From NCBI RefSeq assembly GCF_001624695.1, contig NZ_JSEP01000002.1:372001-436000 (forward strand): DNA of 64,000 nt, in the 5' to 3' direction. Source of the stretch: Labrenzia sp. OB1 (GTDB lineage Bacteria; Pseudomonadota; Alphaproteobacteria; Rhizobiales; Stappiaceae). The translations under genes were made by a program, and so were the position numbers. Position 1 is the stretch's first letter, and each line of letters begins with the position of its first letter. The notes below the pieces were generated by a model, which saw nothing but the letters and a program-made list of their open reading frames with translations, had not been told where the DNA came from and ran no database searches. Shown piece by piece: positions 35,824 to 45,065 of this stretch.

Positions 35824-37182
35824 ATGACAGAACGCTTGAAATTCTTTTCTCCCGGATCGGACGCCGCCTATTTCGCCAAGGCAGCTCTGGTGGGCGTGCT
35901 CGTCGGAGTGCTCGGCGCCGGTTTCCATTCCGGCGTGGAAATTCTGCTTGCGCAGTCTTCGGCGCTCAGGACTTCACTGGGCACCGGTGTATTGGCCTAT
36001 GCGGTGTCGATTGCGATATCCGGTGCCGCGGTCGTCGGCGCGTTCTTTCTGGTCCAGCGTATCGCGCCGGAAGCTGCCGGCAGCGGCATTCAGGAGATCG
36101 AAGGCGCCATGGAGGACAAGCGGCCCGTACGCTGGGCCAGAGTCCTGATCGCGAAGTTTTTCGGCGGATTGCTCGCTCTGGGATCCGGCCTGGTGCTCGG
36201 CCGCGAAGGCCCGACCATTCACATGGGGGCGATGACGGCCGAAGCGCTTTCCAGATCGCAAGGGCTTTCGTCGTCCGATCACAAGGGACTTCTGGCGGCA
36301 GGAGCCGCCGCCGGTCTGGCCGCGGCCTTCAATGCGCCGCTCGCGGCGATCCTGTTTATCGTGGAGGAAACCAGGCGGCAGTTTCCGTTCGGCTACCGAA
36401 CTTACATGGCTGTCATCATCGCCTCGATTCTGAGTGCGGCGGTCACGGTGAAGCTGACGCATATCGGCCCGCCGCTGCTGGTCACGGTGTCCTATGTGCC
36501 GATCTGGAGCTTCTTCCTGCTCGGCCTTCTCGGCATTTTTCTCGGCGCACTCGGCGTGTTCTTCAACTGGGCTCTGATCAAGGTCATGGACCTGTTCCAG
36601 ACAATCCGGCTCGGGCTGCGCTGGCTGCCGGCGCTTGCCGTCGGCGGGATCACGGGGGCTCTCCTGATCGCGTTCCCGGACGCAACCACCGGCGGTGAAG
36701 ATCTGGTGCGCGGGCTGATCACCTCCCATCAGGGTGTGCTGGTCCTCCTCCTGCTCACCTTGCTGCGCTTCGGCGGCGTGCTGTTTTCCTATGCCTCGGG
36801 CGTTCCCGGCGGGATCTTCGCACCGATGCTGTCCATCGCAACCTGCGCCGGGCTCGCCTTCGGCACCGGGGCGGCGGAACTCCTGCCCATCGTGGATGAC
36901 GACTTCCGGGCCGCCTGCGCGGTGGCTGCCATGGGCGGTTTTTTCGCTGCTTCCGTCCGTGCGCCCCTCGTCGGCGTCGTGCTGGTGATGGAACTGACGG
37001 GCGCCTACGCCCTGATCATGCCGGTTCTGGTGACCTGCACCACGGCGTCCCTCACGGCGCATCATCTCGGGGGCCGGCCGATCTACGAGCAACTGCTGGA
37101 ACGGACCTTGAGACTTGCAGGCCAGGAGCCGGACAAGCAGCCCGAAGACACCCCGATTCAACTGGGTACGCGCGAAGGCTGA
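35824..37182 (+). CDS. clcA: ClC-family chloride channel/transporter
   Basis: 452 aa with 10-12 membrane helices. All three anion-pathway motifs are present: GSGIQEIEGAM (GSGIP-like), GLVLGREGPTIHMGA with the gating Glu, and the later GGIFAPMLSIATCAGL with FNAPLAAILFIVEE in between. The gating Glu and the Glu of VEET suit a Cl-/H+ exchanger rather than a pure channel. There are no C-terminal CBS domains. A role in acid tolerance or ion balance is usual for the family. It is convergent with glcF. Confidence 0.9.
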   Translation: MTERLKFFSPGSDAAYFAKAALVGVLVGVLGAGFHSGVEILLAQSSALRTSLGTGVLAYAVSIAISGAAVVGAFFLVQRIAPEAAGSGIQEIEGAMEDKRPVRWARVLIAKFFGGLLALGSGLVLGREGPTIHMGAMTAEALSRSQGLSSSDHKGLLAAGAAAGLAAAFNAPLAAILFIVEETRRQFPFGYRTYMAVIIASILSAAVTVKLTHIGPPLLVTVSYVPIWSFFLLGLLGIFLGALGVFFNWALIKVMDLFQTIRLGLRWLPALAVGGITGALLIAFPDATTGGEDLVRGLITSHQGVLVLLLLTLLRFGGVLFSYASGVPGGIFAPMLSIATCAGLAFGTGAAELLPIVDDDFRAACAVAAMGGFFAASVRAPLVGVVLVMELTGAYALIMPVLVTCTTASLTAHHLGGRPIYEQLLERTLRLAGQEPDKQPEDTPIQLGTREG

Positions 37183-37201
37183 CCGGGAAAAGCCGGGCGC
37201 C

Positions 37202-38539
37202 CTATTCCGCAGCTTCCAACGGAAGCAGGACGGAGGACAGGCTTTCCGGCTGCCGTCCGCCATAGACCCAATCCAGAAGCTCCACCGTATGCAGGATCGG
37301 TATGCCGGTCCCCAGGCCGATCTGGGTCATGCAGCCGATATTTCCGGTGGCGATGACATCAGGCCTGGTTTTCTCGATATTGGCCACCTTCCTGTCACGC
37401 AGGCGGCGGGCAATGTCCGGTTGGAGAATGTTGTAGGTTCCCGCCGATCCGCAGCATAAATGCCCTTCCGGCACATCCTTGACACTGAAGCCGGCCGCCG
37501 TCAGGAGATCTTTCGGCTGACGGGTAATCTTCTGGCCGTGCTGCATGGAACAGGCGGAATGATAGGCAATGGTCAGCTCCGGTGCGACGGCGGGCGCGCC
37601 AAGATCAACCCCGGTCAGGAATTCGGTGACGTCCTTTGCCAGCGCGGAGACCCGGGCTGCCTTCAGGGCATAGTTCGCATCGTCTTTCAGCATGTGGCCG
37701 TAGTCCTTGATCGTCGTACCGCACCCCGATGCGGTGATCAGGATGGCGTCAAGTCCACCTGTCTCGACTTCGCGCATCCAGACGTCGACATTGCGCCGGG
37801 CGTTTTCCAGAGCGGCCTCTTCCTTGCCCATGTGATGGACAAGCGCACCGCAACAGACCTCACCTTCGGGCAGAACGATCTCATATCCCGCACGGGTCAA
37901 CAGCCGGATCGTGGCGTCGTTGATACCGGGATTGAGCACCGGCTGGGCACATCCGCCCAGAAGGGCCACGCGGCCCTTGCTGGCCGGGGTTTCCGCCGCA
38001 AACACGCCGGGTCCTTCATGTTCCCCGCGTCCGGGAGATCTTGCGGGTGCCAGTTCCAGCATCGCACCGATCTTTTTCATCGGGCCGCCCAGCGCCTTCA
38101 GCGCACCGGCAAACGGACGGGCGAAGAATGCGCCGATCAGTGCGAGGCGGAACCGTTTCGGATAGGGCAGCACAAACGCCAGGACGGACCGCAGCAATCT
38201 GTCTGACGCCGGCCGTCTGTAGGTCTTTTCGATGTGGGCGCGGGCATGATCGACAAGATGCATGTAGTGCACCCCGGAAGGACAGGTGGTCATGCAGGCA
38301 AGGCAGGACAGACACCGGTCGATATGCTTGACGATCTTTTCGTCTGCCGGACGGTCGTTTTCCAGCATGTCCTTGATCAGATAGATCCTGCCACGCGGGC
38401 TGTCGAGCTCATCTCCCAGCAACGTGAAGGTCGGGCAGGTTGCCGTGCAGAACCCGCAATGAACGCATTTGCGCAGGATCTTTTCAGACTGCGCGACATG
38501 GCTGTCCTTCAGCTGCTCTGCGGTGAAATTGGTCTGCAT
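37202..38539 (-). CDS. glcF: Glycolate oxidase iron-sulfur subunit
   Basis: 445 aa. Two 4Fe-4S ferredoxin motifs near the N-terminus: CVHCGFCTATCPTF (about 26-39) and CLSCLACMTTCPSG (about 77-90). Two cysteine-rich CCG domains follow (for example VCCGALVHHMG and HLCCGSAGTYN). GlcF transfers electrons from the GlcDE flavin subunits to the respiratory chain. In this genome it is split from glcDE by a small membrane protein gene and a terminator, so it may have its own promoter between 38540 and 38690. The Shine-Dalgarno before ATG 38539 is weak. Confidence 0.95.
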   Translation of the reverse strand: MQTNFTAEQLKDSHVAQSEKILRKCVHCGFCTATCPTFTLLGDELDSPRGRIYLIKDMLENDRPADEKIVKHIDRCLSCLACMTTCPSGVHYMHLVDHARAHIEKTYRRPASDRLLRSVLAFVLPYPKRFRLALIGAFFARPFAGALKALGGPMKKIGAMLELAPARSPGRGEHEGPGVFAAETPASKGRVALLGGCAQPVLNPGINDATIRLLTRAGYEIVLPEGEVCCGALVHHMGKEEAALENARRNVDVWMREVETGGLDAILITASGCGTTIKDYGHMLKDDANYALKAARVSALAKDVTEFLTGVDLGAPAVAPELTIAYHSACSMQHGQKITRQPKDLLTAAGFSVKDVPEGHLCCGSAGTYNILQPDIARRLRDRKVANIEKTRPDVIATGNIGCMTQIGLGTGIPILHTVELLDWVYGGRQPESLSSVLLPLEAAE

Positions 38540-38687
38540 GGTGTCCGCCGTCCCTCAATTGCCCGCATTCGCTGCGGTATTCTCCTTGCGAGTGATCCGG
38601 ATCGTAGGGGCTGGGTTTTCACCGCACAAGGTATCATTCCGGCACAAGAGCACCATCAATGCGGAATGAATTGAGCTGAATAAACAC

Positions 38688-38718
38688 AAAACCCGGCCGC
38701 AGGATCGCGGCCGGGTTT
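38688..38718 (-). terminator. Rho-independent terminator after the small membrane protein gene
   Basis: AAAACCCGGCCGC (38688-38700) pairs with GCGGCCGGGTTT (38707-38718). On the minus strand the stem is followed by a T-rich run. It lies 33 bp after the stop of the membrane protein gene and 149 bp before glcF. Confidence 0.8.
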
Positions 38719-38750
38719 CGTGTCTTGTCGTCAATGATCGTCAGAACGGC

Positions 38751-39113
38751 TCAGAACAACCAGGTCTGCGGGTCCGGCACCGGTTCACCGCGGGAGGCAA
38801 GCTGAAGACCCTTGATGCAACGAATGATCATCCAGATCAAAAGCGCGATCAGCAGGAAGATGCCAACGACAACAAAGGTCAGGAGAACACCGAGCACGCT
38901 GCCGAGCAAACCGATCCAGAAAGTCCGGATCTGGTAGGTATAGTGCGTGTCGACCCAGCCACCGGCCTTGCCCCTGTTCAAATAGGCGAAGATGATGCCG
39001 ACCAGCATGGTGATACCGAACAAAATGCTCACCAGATACAGAATATAGACAAGGCTGACATTCTTGCCGCCTGGCTCCAGATAACCTTCAGTACCGGATT
39101 GTTGTTCCATCAT
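38751..39113 (-). CDS. Small DUF4870-type membrane protein
   Basis: 120 aa with three transmembrane helices (about 22-42, 62-82, 84-104). WVDTHYTYQIRTFWIGLLGS is the typical loop that follows the second helix in this family. It ends with a short hydrophilic tail. The function is unknown. GGAG lies just before the double ATG; the second Met (39110) has the better spacing. It sits between glcE and glcF, with a terminator of its own behind it. Confidence 0.75.
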   Translation of the reverse strand: MMEQQSGTEGYLEPGGKNVSLVYILYLVSILFGITMLVGIIFAYLNRGKAGGWVDTHYTYQIRTFWIGLLGSVLGVLLTFVVVGIFLLIALLIWMIIRCIKGLQLASRGEPVPDPQTWLF

Positions 39114-39155
39114 GCTCTCCGCTAGAAATATCCACGTAAAAATACGCTGATAAGA

Positions 39156-40346
39156 CTACACACCCGCGACCATTCGTCCAGCATTCAGAATGCCTTTTGC
39201 ATCGAACTGCTCCTTCAGGCGCCGGGACAGCGCCGCCAGGGAGCCAGGTTGGGGCTGGAACACCGGCACGGTCGAGCGGACGGACGGATCCGCGCGCACC
39301 AGTGTCGCGTGACCTCCGCCGGTTTCCTCTAGCGCCGCGCGAATTTCCACCTCGTGAATTTCTCCGTCGTCGCAGGACAGCCAGACAAGACCGCCGCTCC
39401 AGTCGAAGAACGCCCTCATGTCGAAGGCCGCCTTCAGACGCTCCACCAGCATCGGGCCGGAGGCCGGGGCGACGGACACCCGCCACACGGGAGTATGGGC
39501 ACCTGCGAACGGCACCACATCACGGATGTTCCGCCACAGTTTTCCGGACTCCGCTTCCGCAAGGCGGGCGGGCGCACCAAATTCCGCAAGAAGCTTTTCC
39601 AGAGATTTGAACCGGTAGTCGACCGAGGTTTCAAATCCTTCCAGCCGAAGGACCGTCTTGCCGACCTCGCCGTCGATGCCACCGGGCAGATGGGCAGCAC
39701 CGGACACTTCCGCCGACGAACCCATGGCCCGGCACAGGGCGTCAATTGCGTCTGCCTCTTTCAAACCAGCAAGCAGGAACGTCGCCGAGGTTTCCGGTTT
39801 CGGATTGACCTTGAGCGTCACCGTGGTCGCAACAGCCAGAGTGCCGAAAGACCCGCAAAGCGCCCGCGGCAAATCATAGCCGGTGACGTTCTTGACCACC
39901 TTGCCGCCGGAATTGAAAATTTCCCCGCGTCCGGAAACGGCTTCCATGCCAAGCACATGGTCCCGCGCCGCGCCCGCCTTGATGCGGCGTGGACCGGAGA
40001 GATTTGCCGCCAGCACGCCGCCCAGGGTTCCCCGTCCGGGCTCTTCCCCCAGCAGCGGCCCGTAGTCCATCGGCTCGAACGAGAGTTCCTGGCCGTTGTC
40101 CCCGACCAGTTTTTCGACCTCGGCGATCGCCGTTCCCGCCTTGACGGTCAGCACAAGCTCCGCCGGCTCGTAACTCTCGACGCCGGTGAGGTCCGACAGG
40201 TCCAGAACATGCGCCGCCTGCACCGGGCGGCCGAGCTTTCTCTTGGATCCGTGCCCGACGATCTCCAGCGGCTGTTCCTCCGCGGCCGCCCATTTCACCG
40301 CATCTTCGACCTGCCGCGTATCCTGCGGCTTGAACGTTGCATCCAT
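39156..40346 (-). CDS. glcE: Glycolate oxidase FAD-binding subunit
   Basis: 396 aa. The N-terminal FAD_binding_4 domain covers about 1-175 (QPLEIVGHGSKRKLGRP, PGRGTLGGVLAANLSG, GGKVVKNVTGYDLPRALCGS), shorter than in GlcD, and the C-terminal oxidase domain is reduced. GlcE works with GlcD as the flavin part of glycolate dehydrogenase at the inner membrane. It follows glcD by 12 bp. GAGGAA precedes the ATG. Confidence 0.93.
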   Translation of the reverse strand: MDATFKPQDTRQVEDAVKWAAAEEQPLEIVGHGSKRKLGRPVQAAHVLDLSDLTGVESYEPAELVLTVKAGTAIAEVEKLVGDNGQELSFEPMDYGPLLGEEPGRGTLGGVLAANLSGPRRIKAGAARDHVLGMEAVSGRGEIFNSGGKVVKNVTGYDLPRALCGSFGTLAVATTVTLKVNPKPETSATFLLAGLKEADAIDALCRAMGSSAEVSGAAHLPGGIDGEVGKTVLRLEGFETSVDYRFKSLEKLLAEFGAPARLAEAESGKLWRNIRDVVPFAGAHTPVWRVSVAPASGPMLVERLKAAFDMRAFFDWSGGLVWLSCDDGEIHEVEIRAALEETGGGHATLVRADPSVRSTVPVFQPQPGSLAALSRRLKEQFDAKGILNAGRMVAGV

Positions 40347-40358
40347 TTCGGAAATTCC

Positions 40359-41855
40359 TCAGAAGCGCGGGATATCGGGGAAGGGCAACTGGCCCTTGTG
40401 CACATGCATTTTACCCAGTTCGGCGCAGCGGTGCAGCAAGGGGAAGACCTTGCCCGGGTTGAGCAGATGCTTATCGTCGAAAGCACATTTGACCCGCTGC
40501 TGTTGCTTGAGATCGTCCTCGGAGAACATTTCCGTCATCAGATCGCGCTTTTCGATGCCGACGCCATGCTCGCCTGTCAGCACACCGCCGACCTCGACGC
40601 ACAGCCGCAGGATATCGGCACCGAAGGCTTCGGCAGCCTCCAGTTCCCCCGGCTTGTTGGCATCGTAAAGGATCAGCGGATGGAGGTTGCCGTCGCCGGC
40701 ATGAAAGACATTGGCCACGCGAAGCCCGTGCTTTTCGCCCAGGTCCCGCATGCCGGCGAGCACCTTCGGCAGTTCGCGGCGCGGGATCGTGCCGTCCATG
40801 CACAGATAGTCCGGCGAAATTCGCCCGACGGCCGGAAATGCAGCCTTGCGTCCCGCCCAGAAGGTCATGCGTTCCTCTTCGCTGGCCGAGATCCGCACGT
40901 GGCTGGCTTCGTTGGCCCGGGCAATTTCCTCGACGCGGCCGATCAGGTAATCGACCTCCTCCTCCGGCCCGTCGAGTTCAACGATCAGCAGGGCCTCGAC
41001 ATCAAGCGGATAGCCTGCGTGGACAAAATCTTCCGCAGCATGAATGGCGAGCCGGTCCATCATTTCCATACCGCCCGGGATGATGCCCGCCGCGATGATT
41101 TCTGCGACGCAGCGGCCGCCGTCCTCGCTGGCCGGAAAGCCGATAAGCAGCGCGCGTGCCGTTTCGGGTTTTTGCAGGATGCGGACGGTAACTTCGGTCA
41201 CCACGCCGAGCAGTCCCTCCGACCCGGTCATCAGCGCCAGAAAATCGTATCCTTCGCTGTCCAGGTGCTTGCCGCCGAGGCGGATCACCTCACCGGTGAT
41301 CAGCACCATTTCCAGCCCAAGCACGTTGTTTGTGGTCAGCCCGTATTTGAGGCAGTGCACACCACCGGAATTTTCCGCGATGTTGCCGCCGATGGAACAG
41401 GCGATCTGGGAAGACGGATCCGGCGCATAATAGAAGCCCTCGCCTTCCACCGCGCGCGTGATGCCGAGATTGGTCACACCCGGCTGTACCACGACGGCCC
41501 GGTTGGGATAGTCGATGTCGAGGACCTGATTGAACTTCATCATCGACAGCAGCACGCCGTCCTCCAGCGGCAGGGCGCCGCCGGACAGCGAGGTCCCCGC
41601 TCCGCGCGGCACCACCTTGACGTCGTTGTCGTAACAGTACCTGAGGACCCTGGAGACCTGATCGACCGTTTCTGGAAGAACCACAATGAGGGGGAGCTGC
41701 CGATAGGCCGTCAGAGCATCCGTTTCATAGGCGCGCATCTCGCGCTCGTCGTGGATCACGCCCTCTCCGGGAACGATCGCCTGAAGCGCGCTCAGGATCT
41801 CTCGGCGACGGGCAAGGACATCCCGGTCCGGGGCAGGCATGGCGATCGCGGTCAC
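40359..41855 (-). CDS. glcD: Glycolate oxidase catalytic flavoprotein subunit
   Basis: 498 aa from GTG 41855, chosen because AAAGGAG lies 8 bases upstream; the length equals that of E. coli GlcD. FAD_binding_4 motifs: VVPRGAGTSLSGGALP and CSIGGNIAENSGGVHCLKYG. The C-terminal domain has HAGDGNLHPLILYD and GEGVGIEK-like GEHGVGIEKR, with the metal and substrate residues of the D-2-hydroxyacid dehydrogenase family. It oxidises glycolate to glyoxylate. It heads the operon and is divergent from a LysR gene, with 155 bp between. Confidence 0.95.
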   Translation of the reverse strand: MTAIAMPAPDRDVLARRREILSALQAIVPGEGVIHDEREMRAYETDALTAYRQLPLIVVLPETVDQVSRVLRYCYDNDVKVVPRGAGTSLSGGALPLEDGVLLSMMKFNQVLDIDYPNRAVVVQPGVTNLGITRAVEGEGFYYAPDPSSQIACSIGGNIAENSGGVHCLKYGLTTNNVLGLEMVLITGEVIRLGGKHLDSEGYDFLALMTGSEGLLGVVTEVTVRILQKPETARALLIGFPASEDGGRCVAEIIAAGIIPGGMEMMDRLAIHAAEDFVHAGYPLDVEALLIVELDGPEEEVDYLIGRVEEIARANEASHVRISASEEERMTFWAGRKAAFPAVGRISPDYLCMDGTIPRRELPKVLAGMRDLGEKHGLRVANVFHAGDGNLHPLILYDANKPGELEAAEAFGADILRLCVEVGGVLTGEHGVGIEKRDLMTEMFSEDDLKQQQRVKCAFDDKHLLNPGKVFPLLHRCAELGKMHVHKGQLPFPDIPRF

Positions 41856-42010
41856 AGGCTGGACTCCTTTCACATATACGCTTGATGATCCACGGGATTT
41901 GCTCGAACGTAAGCAGTGGTGGTAGATCAACGGCTTCCCCGAAGTGTGACAAGTATCTTGGCCAAGGGAAACGCCCGCACGATACTAGATGTCTTTCTGA
42001 GAGATTGAAA

Positions 42011-42955
42011 ATGAGCAATCTGACCGACATGGAGATTTTCGCCCGAGTGGTGAGCGCCGGCAGCATGTCCGCCGCCGGGCGAGAAATGAACCTGTCGCCA
42101 GCCGTGGTCTCCAAACGCATCCGGCGTCTTGAGGAAAAACTCGGAACGCGTCTCCTGCAGCGAACGACCCGCCAGATCGCCATGACGGAGGCGGGCCAGG
42201 GCTTTTATGAAAGGGTCATTGCAATTCTGGCCTCGGTGGAGGAAGCCGAGTCTTTCGTTTCGCGCGGATCCGCCAGGGCCCGCGGCATTTTGAAGGTGGC
42301 TGTACCGACGTCCTTCGGCCGTCTTCACATCGCCCCGCATATGGGCAAATTCCTGATCGAGAACCCGGACCTTTCGGTCAATCTCGATCTCTCCGACGAC
42401 TTCGTCGATATCGTCGGAGATGGTTACGACCTTGCGGTCCGCATTGCCGAGTTGTCCGATTCCAGCCTTGTCGCACGCCGGCTTGCTCCCGTGCACCGGA
42501 TCCTGTGCGCCAGCCCGGACTATCTGAAACGACACGGCGCGCCCCAGAGCATCGAAGATCTGGCGGCCCACCATGTCACGCTTGCCGCGACAAATCAGGA
42601 TCCCTGGCGGCTCGCCGGTCCGGACGGCTCCGTGACCATCCGCACCCGCGCGCCCATCAAGACCAACTCCAACGAAGTTGTGCGCGAATGCCTGCTGGCC
42701 GGAGTCGGGATAGCGCTTCGCTCGACTTGGGACGTGGGTCCGGAGTTGCGGGCGGGCAAGCTGCAGATCCTTCTGCCGGAATACAGGGCTTCGAAAGATG
42801 TCGGCCTCTACGCGGTTTACCCGAGCCGCCAGTTCCTGCCGGCGAAAGTACGGGTCTTCATTGATTTTCTGGCTCATCTATACGGCTCTTCGCCCTATTG
42901 GGACGCCGGTCTGGAAGACTGGCTGCACCTTCCGAGCGAGGCGCGGGCGAGCTGA
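42011..42955 (+). CDS. LysR-family regulator, probable regulator of glcDE
   Basis: 314 aa from ATG 42011. The helix-turn-helix covers residues 1-60 (MEIFARVVSAGSMSAAGREM, LSPAVVSKRIRRLEEKLGTR). The effector domain ends LYAVYPSRQFLPAKVRVFID, the CrgA-like pattern. It is divergent from glcD. An imperfect dyad (TTGATGATCCAC at 41882 and GTGGTAGATCAA at about 41918) lies in the shared spacer and could be part of its operator. Regulation of glycolate use is an inference from position. Confidence 0.88.
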   Translation: MSNLTDMEIFARVVSAGSMSAAGREMNLSPAVVSKRIRRLEEKLGTRLLQRTTRQIAMTEAGQGFYERVIAILASVEEAESFVSRGSARARGILKVAVPTSFGRLHIAPHMGKFLIENPDLSVNLDLSDDFVDIVGDGYDLAVRIAELSDSSLVARRLAPVHRILCASPDYLKRHGAPQSIEDLAAHHVTLAATNQDPWRLAGPDGSVTIRTRAPIKTNSNEVVRECLLAGVGIALRSTWDVGPELRAGKLQILLPEYRASKDVGLYAVYPSRQFLPAKVRVFIDFLAHLYGSSPYWDAGLEDWLHLPSEARAS

Positions 42956-43047
42956 TCGCGACACAATGTACCTGCGACCGTGCGTCACTTGCGTCGATCT
43001 CCTGCATCCTGTTGTGTGATTGAGAGTTAAATCCGAGGGAGAATACT

Positions 43048-43443
43048 ATGCAGCGATTGCTGATGATCGCCGGAACGGCGCTTCTGGCGCTTACCGTGCA
43101 TGCAAGTGCCGAAGGCGATCCCGCCAAGGGTGAGAAGGTTTTCAAGAAATGCGCCGCCTGCCATGCGGTCGGTGAAGGCGCCAAGAACAAGGTCGGGCCG
43201 GAGCTCAACGGCATTGTCGGCCGGCCCTGGGGTCAGGTCGAGGGCTACAAATACTCCAAGCCGCTGATCGAACTCGGCGAAGGCAAGGTCTGGGACGTCG
43301 AGATGCTGGATATCTACCTGACCAAGCCGAAAGACCTCATTCCCAAGGGCAAGATGGCGTTCGCCGGGCTGAGGAAAGAACAGGACCGCGACAACGTGAT
43401 CGCTTATCTGGCTCAGTTCAACGCAGACGGCACGACCCAGTAA
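43048..43443 (+). CDS. Class I cytochrome c (c2/c550 type), periplasmic
   Basis: 131 aa with a signal peptide ending near ASAEG (residue 22). The heme-binding CAACH covers Cys35-His39, and Met103 in KGKMAFAG is the likely sixth ligand. NKVGPELNGIVGRPWG and YKYSKPL are typical of the short c2/c550 family. It would shuttle electrons in the periplasm between bc1 complex, oxidases and dehydrogenases. It is followed by a strong terminator and is transcribed alone. The glycolate and lactate dehydrogenases close by may feed the chain it serves. Confidence 0.93.
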   Translation: MQRLLMIAGTALLALTVHASAEGDPAKGEKVFKKCAACHAVGEGAKNKVGPELNGIVGRPWGQVEGYKYSKPLIELGEGKVWDVEMLDIYLTKPKDLIPKGKMAFAGLRKEQDRDNVIAYLAQFNADGTTQ

Positions 43444-43467
43444 GCTCCATTGGGCCGACAATACGCG

Positions 43468-43499
43468 AGAGGCCGGGATTTCCCGGCCTCTTTTGTTTT
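43468..43499 (+). terminator. Rho-independent terminator of the cytochrome c gene
   Basis: AGAGGCCGGGA pairs with TCCCGGCCTCT around TT and is followed by a T-rich run, 25 bp after the stop. Confidence 0.9.
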
Positions 43500-43568
43500 C
43501 CTGGCCGAGTTACCAGGCAGCGTTGCCCGATGGACCATGGACGCGGCCGCGTTGCCGGCACCAAATGC

Positions 43569-44891
43569 TCAGTGATCATTGTGCTTCTTGCGGATGCGCC
43601 GGACCAGCCACCAGATCAGGATCACAACGACAGGCACGGCGAGCCCGGTGGTGACATTCGCATCCGGGACGGGCAGTCCGGTCTCCCTTGCAGCCTTGGC
43701 CAGATAGGAAATCAGCCCGACCACATAATAGCTGACAGCCGCGACCGACAGCCCCTCGACCGTCTGCTGCAGCCTCAGCTGAAGATGGGCACGGCGGTTC
43801 ATGGACTGAAGCAGCCTGCTGTTCTGCTCCTCCAGTTCGACATCAACGCGTGTGCGCAGCAAGGTCGTCGCCCTTGCGAGCTTACGGGACAGCATGGCCT
43901 GGCGGTCTTCGGTCGCCTGACAGGTCTGCATGGCGGGCGTCAAACGCCGGGTCAGGAACGCAGCCAACGACAGATCTCCGGGAGCAGCCTCCTCCTTCAG
44001 CGCATTCAACCTGGCCTTGACGATCCCGTCATAGGCCCGGCTGGCGCCAAAGCGGAACGCGCTCGCCGTCGCCCCGGCTTCCAGGGCAGCTGCCATTTCG
44101 CTCAACCTGCCGAGCAACTGCTGGTTCGCCCCCAGGCCGGAGTTTTCCTTCAATTGGTTCGTCAACTCGGCCAGTTCGATCTCGAACCGTCTGATCTCCG
44201 GTTGCAGCTCCGTCGCCTTGAACAGGCCCAGCATGGCCAGCGTTCGATAGGTCTCCAATTCCAGGAGGCGCTGCGCGACCGCGCCGAGACGCACGTCGCT
44301 GAGCGACCGGTTGAGTACAAGAAACCGGGTCAGGCCGTCGCCGTCCTGGCGGAAATCGGTCGCCACCAGAGCGGCGCTGTTCTCCACCTCCGACACGGTC
44401 AGACTGCCGGTGTCGAACCTCTCCCGCCAGTCCTCAAGGTCGCCGGACCCTCGCACTTCCAGACGGACAGCGACCAGCAGGTCTCCAGGAGCCCTGAAAG
44501 CAGCACCGAAGGGATGAGATGCCGGAACCGGTCCGAAAAGCGCCTCCGACTTCGCGGCCCCATCCCAGGTGTAGGTGGTGAATTCCGCATGCTGTTCCCA
44601 GCTGAGCGTACCGCCGCCGAAGGAAAGCCTGTGATAACGCGCGCCGGGCGCCGGGCCGTGCCAGCCTCTGGAAACGCAAAATTCGTTCAGCCAGACATGA
44701 TCTCCGGCCGCTTCCTCCACATTGGTCAAAAAGGCGTAGTGCAACACGGTGCGCGGACTGCCAAGCGGGCGCAGCGGGCGGGCATGCACTTCCCCCAGAA
44801 CCTTTTCGCGCAGCGGCGATGTCCGGAATACGGGTAAGGACGATCTGTTTTCCGAGTCCTGATCCAAGCTGACAACCCCGTTTGCACACAT
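43569..44891 (-). CDS. DUF3422 family membrane protein
   Basis: 440 aa from ATG 44891, which has AGGA about 5 bases upstream. DUF3422 patterns occur at the N-terminus (LREKVLGEVHARPLRPL) and in the middle (YRTLAMLGLFKATELQPEIR). The C-terminal third is helical and coiled (about 300-375), then two transmembrane helices close the protein (about 380-430), ending WWLVRRIRKKHNDH. The family is widespread in proteobacteria and its function is unknown. The open frame continues upstream to 45863, but that part overlaps lldR and is not coding. It is divergent from lldR. Confidence 0.82.
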   Translation of the reverse strand: MCANGVVSLDQDSENRSSLPVFRTSPLREKVLGEVHARPLRPLGSPRTVLHYAFLTNVEEAAGDHVWLNEFCVSRGWHGPAPGARYHRLSFGGGTLSWEQHAEFTTYTWDGAAKSEALFGPVPASHPFGAAFRAPGDLLVAVRLEVRGSGDLEDWRERFDTGSLTVSEVENSAALVATDFRQDGDGLTRFLVLNRSLSDVRLGAVAQRLLELETYRTLAMLGLFKATELQPEIRRFEIELAELTNQLKENSGLGANQQLLGRLSEMAAALEAGATASAFRFGASRAYDGIVKARLNALKEEAAPGDLSLAAFLTRRLTPAMQTCQATEDRQAMLSRKLARATTLLRTRVDVELEEQNSRLLQSMNRRAHLQLRLQQTVEGLSVAAVSYYVVGLISYLAKAARETGLPVPDANVTTGLAVPVVVILIWWLVRRIRKKHNDH

Positions 44892-44992
44892 TCGTTCCTG
44901 GAGCTCACCTTCGCCCCGTGACATCCGGAGACCAACCAAGATCAACGCGACCGGGACAATATGACACTGGTGTATGGTGTTTGCGCATTGCC

Positions 44993-45019
44993 GAATTGGA
45001 TAAGAAAATTGACCAATTC
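44993..45019. promoter_or_regulatory. Putative LldR-type operator
   Basis: GAATTGG (44993-44999) and CCAATTC (45013-45019) form a perfect 7-bp dyad with 13 bases between, and the second arm overlaps a tighter dyad, AATTGACCAATT (45007-45018). Dyads of the form AATTGGT...ACCAATT are used by LldR and related GntR proteins. The site is 47 bp before the lldR start. The match is suggestive only. Confidence 0.4.
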
Positions 45020-45065
45020 TTGTTTCAACGCTATTTTCCGGCCTTGAGTGAAGAGGCTGGCCAGC

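Noticed and set aside
35703..36698. Plus-strand frame of 331 codons over the ClC gene
   Set aside because: It is in another frame of clcA and consists mainly of Arg, Gly and Ser, as expected of a shifted reading of GC-rich DNA.
39354..41885. Long plus-strand open frame of 843 codons
   Set aside because: It lies antisense to glcD and glcE, whose motifs and codon use are convincing. GC-rich genes often leave long open frames on the other strand.
43530..44837. Plus-strand open frame of 435 codons
   Set aside because: It is antisense to the DUF3422 gene and has no recognisable domain.
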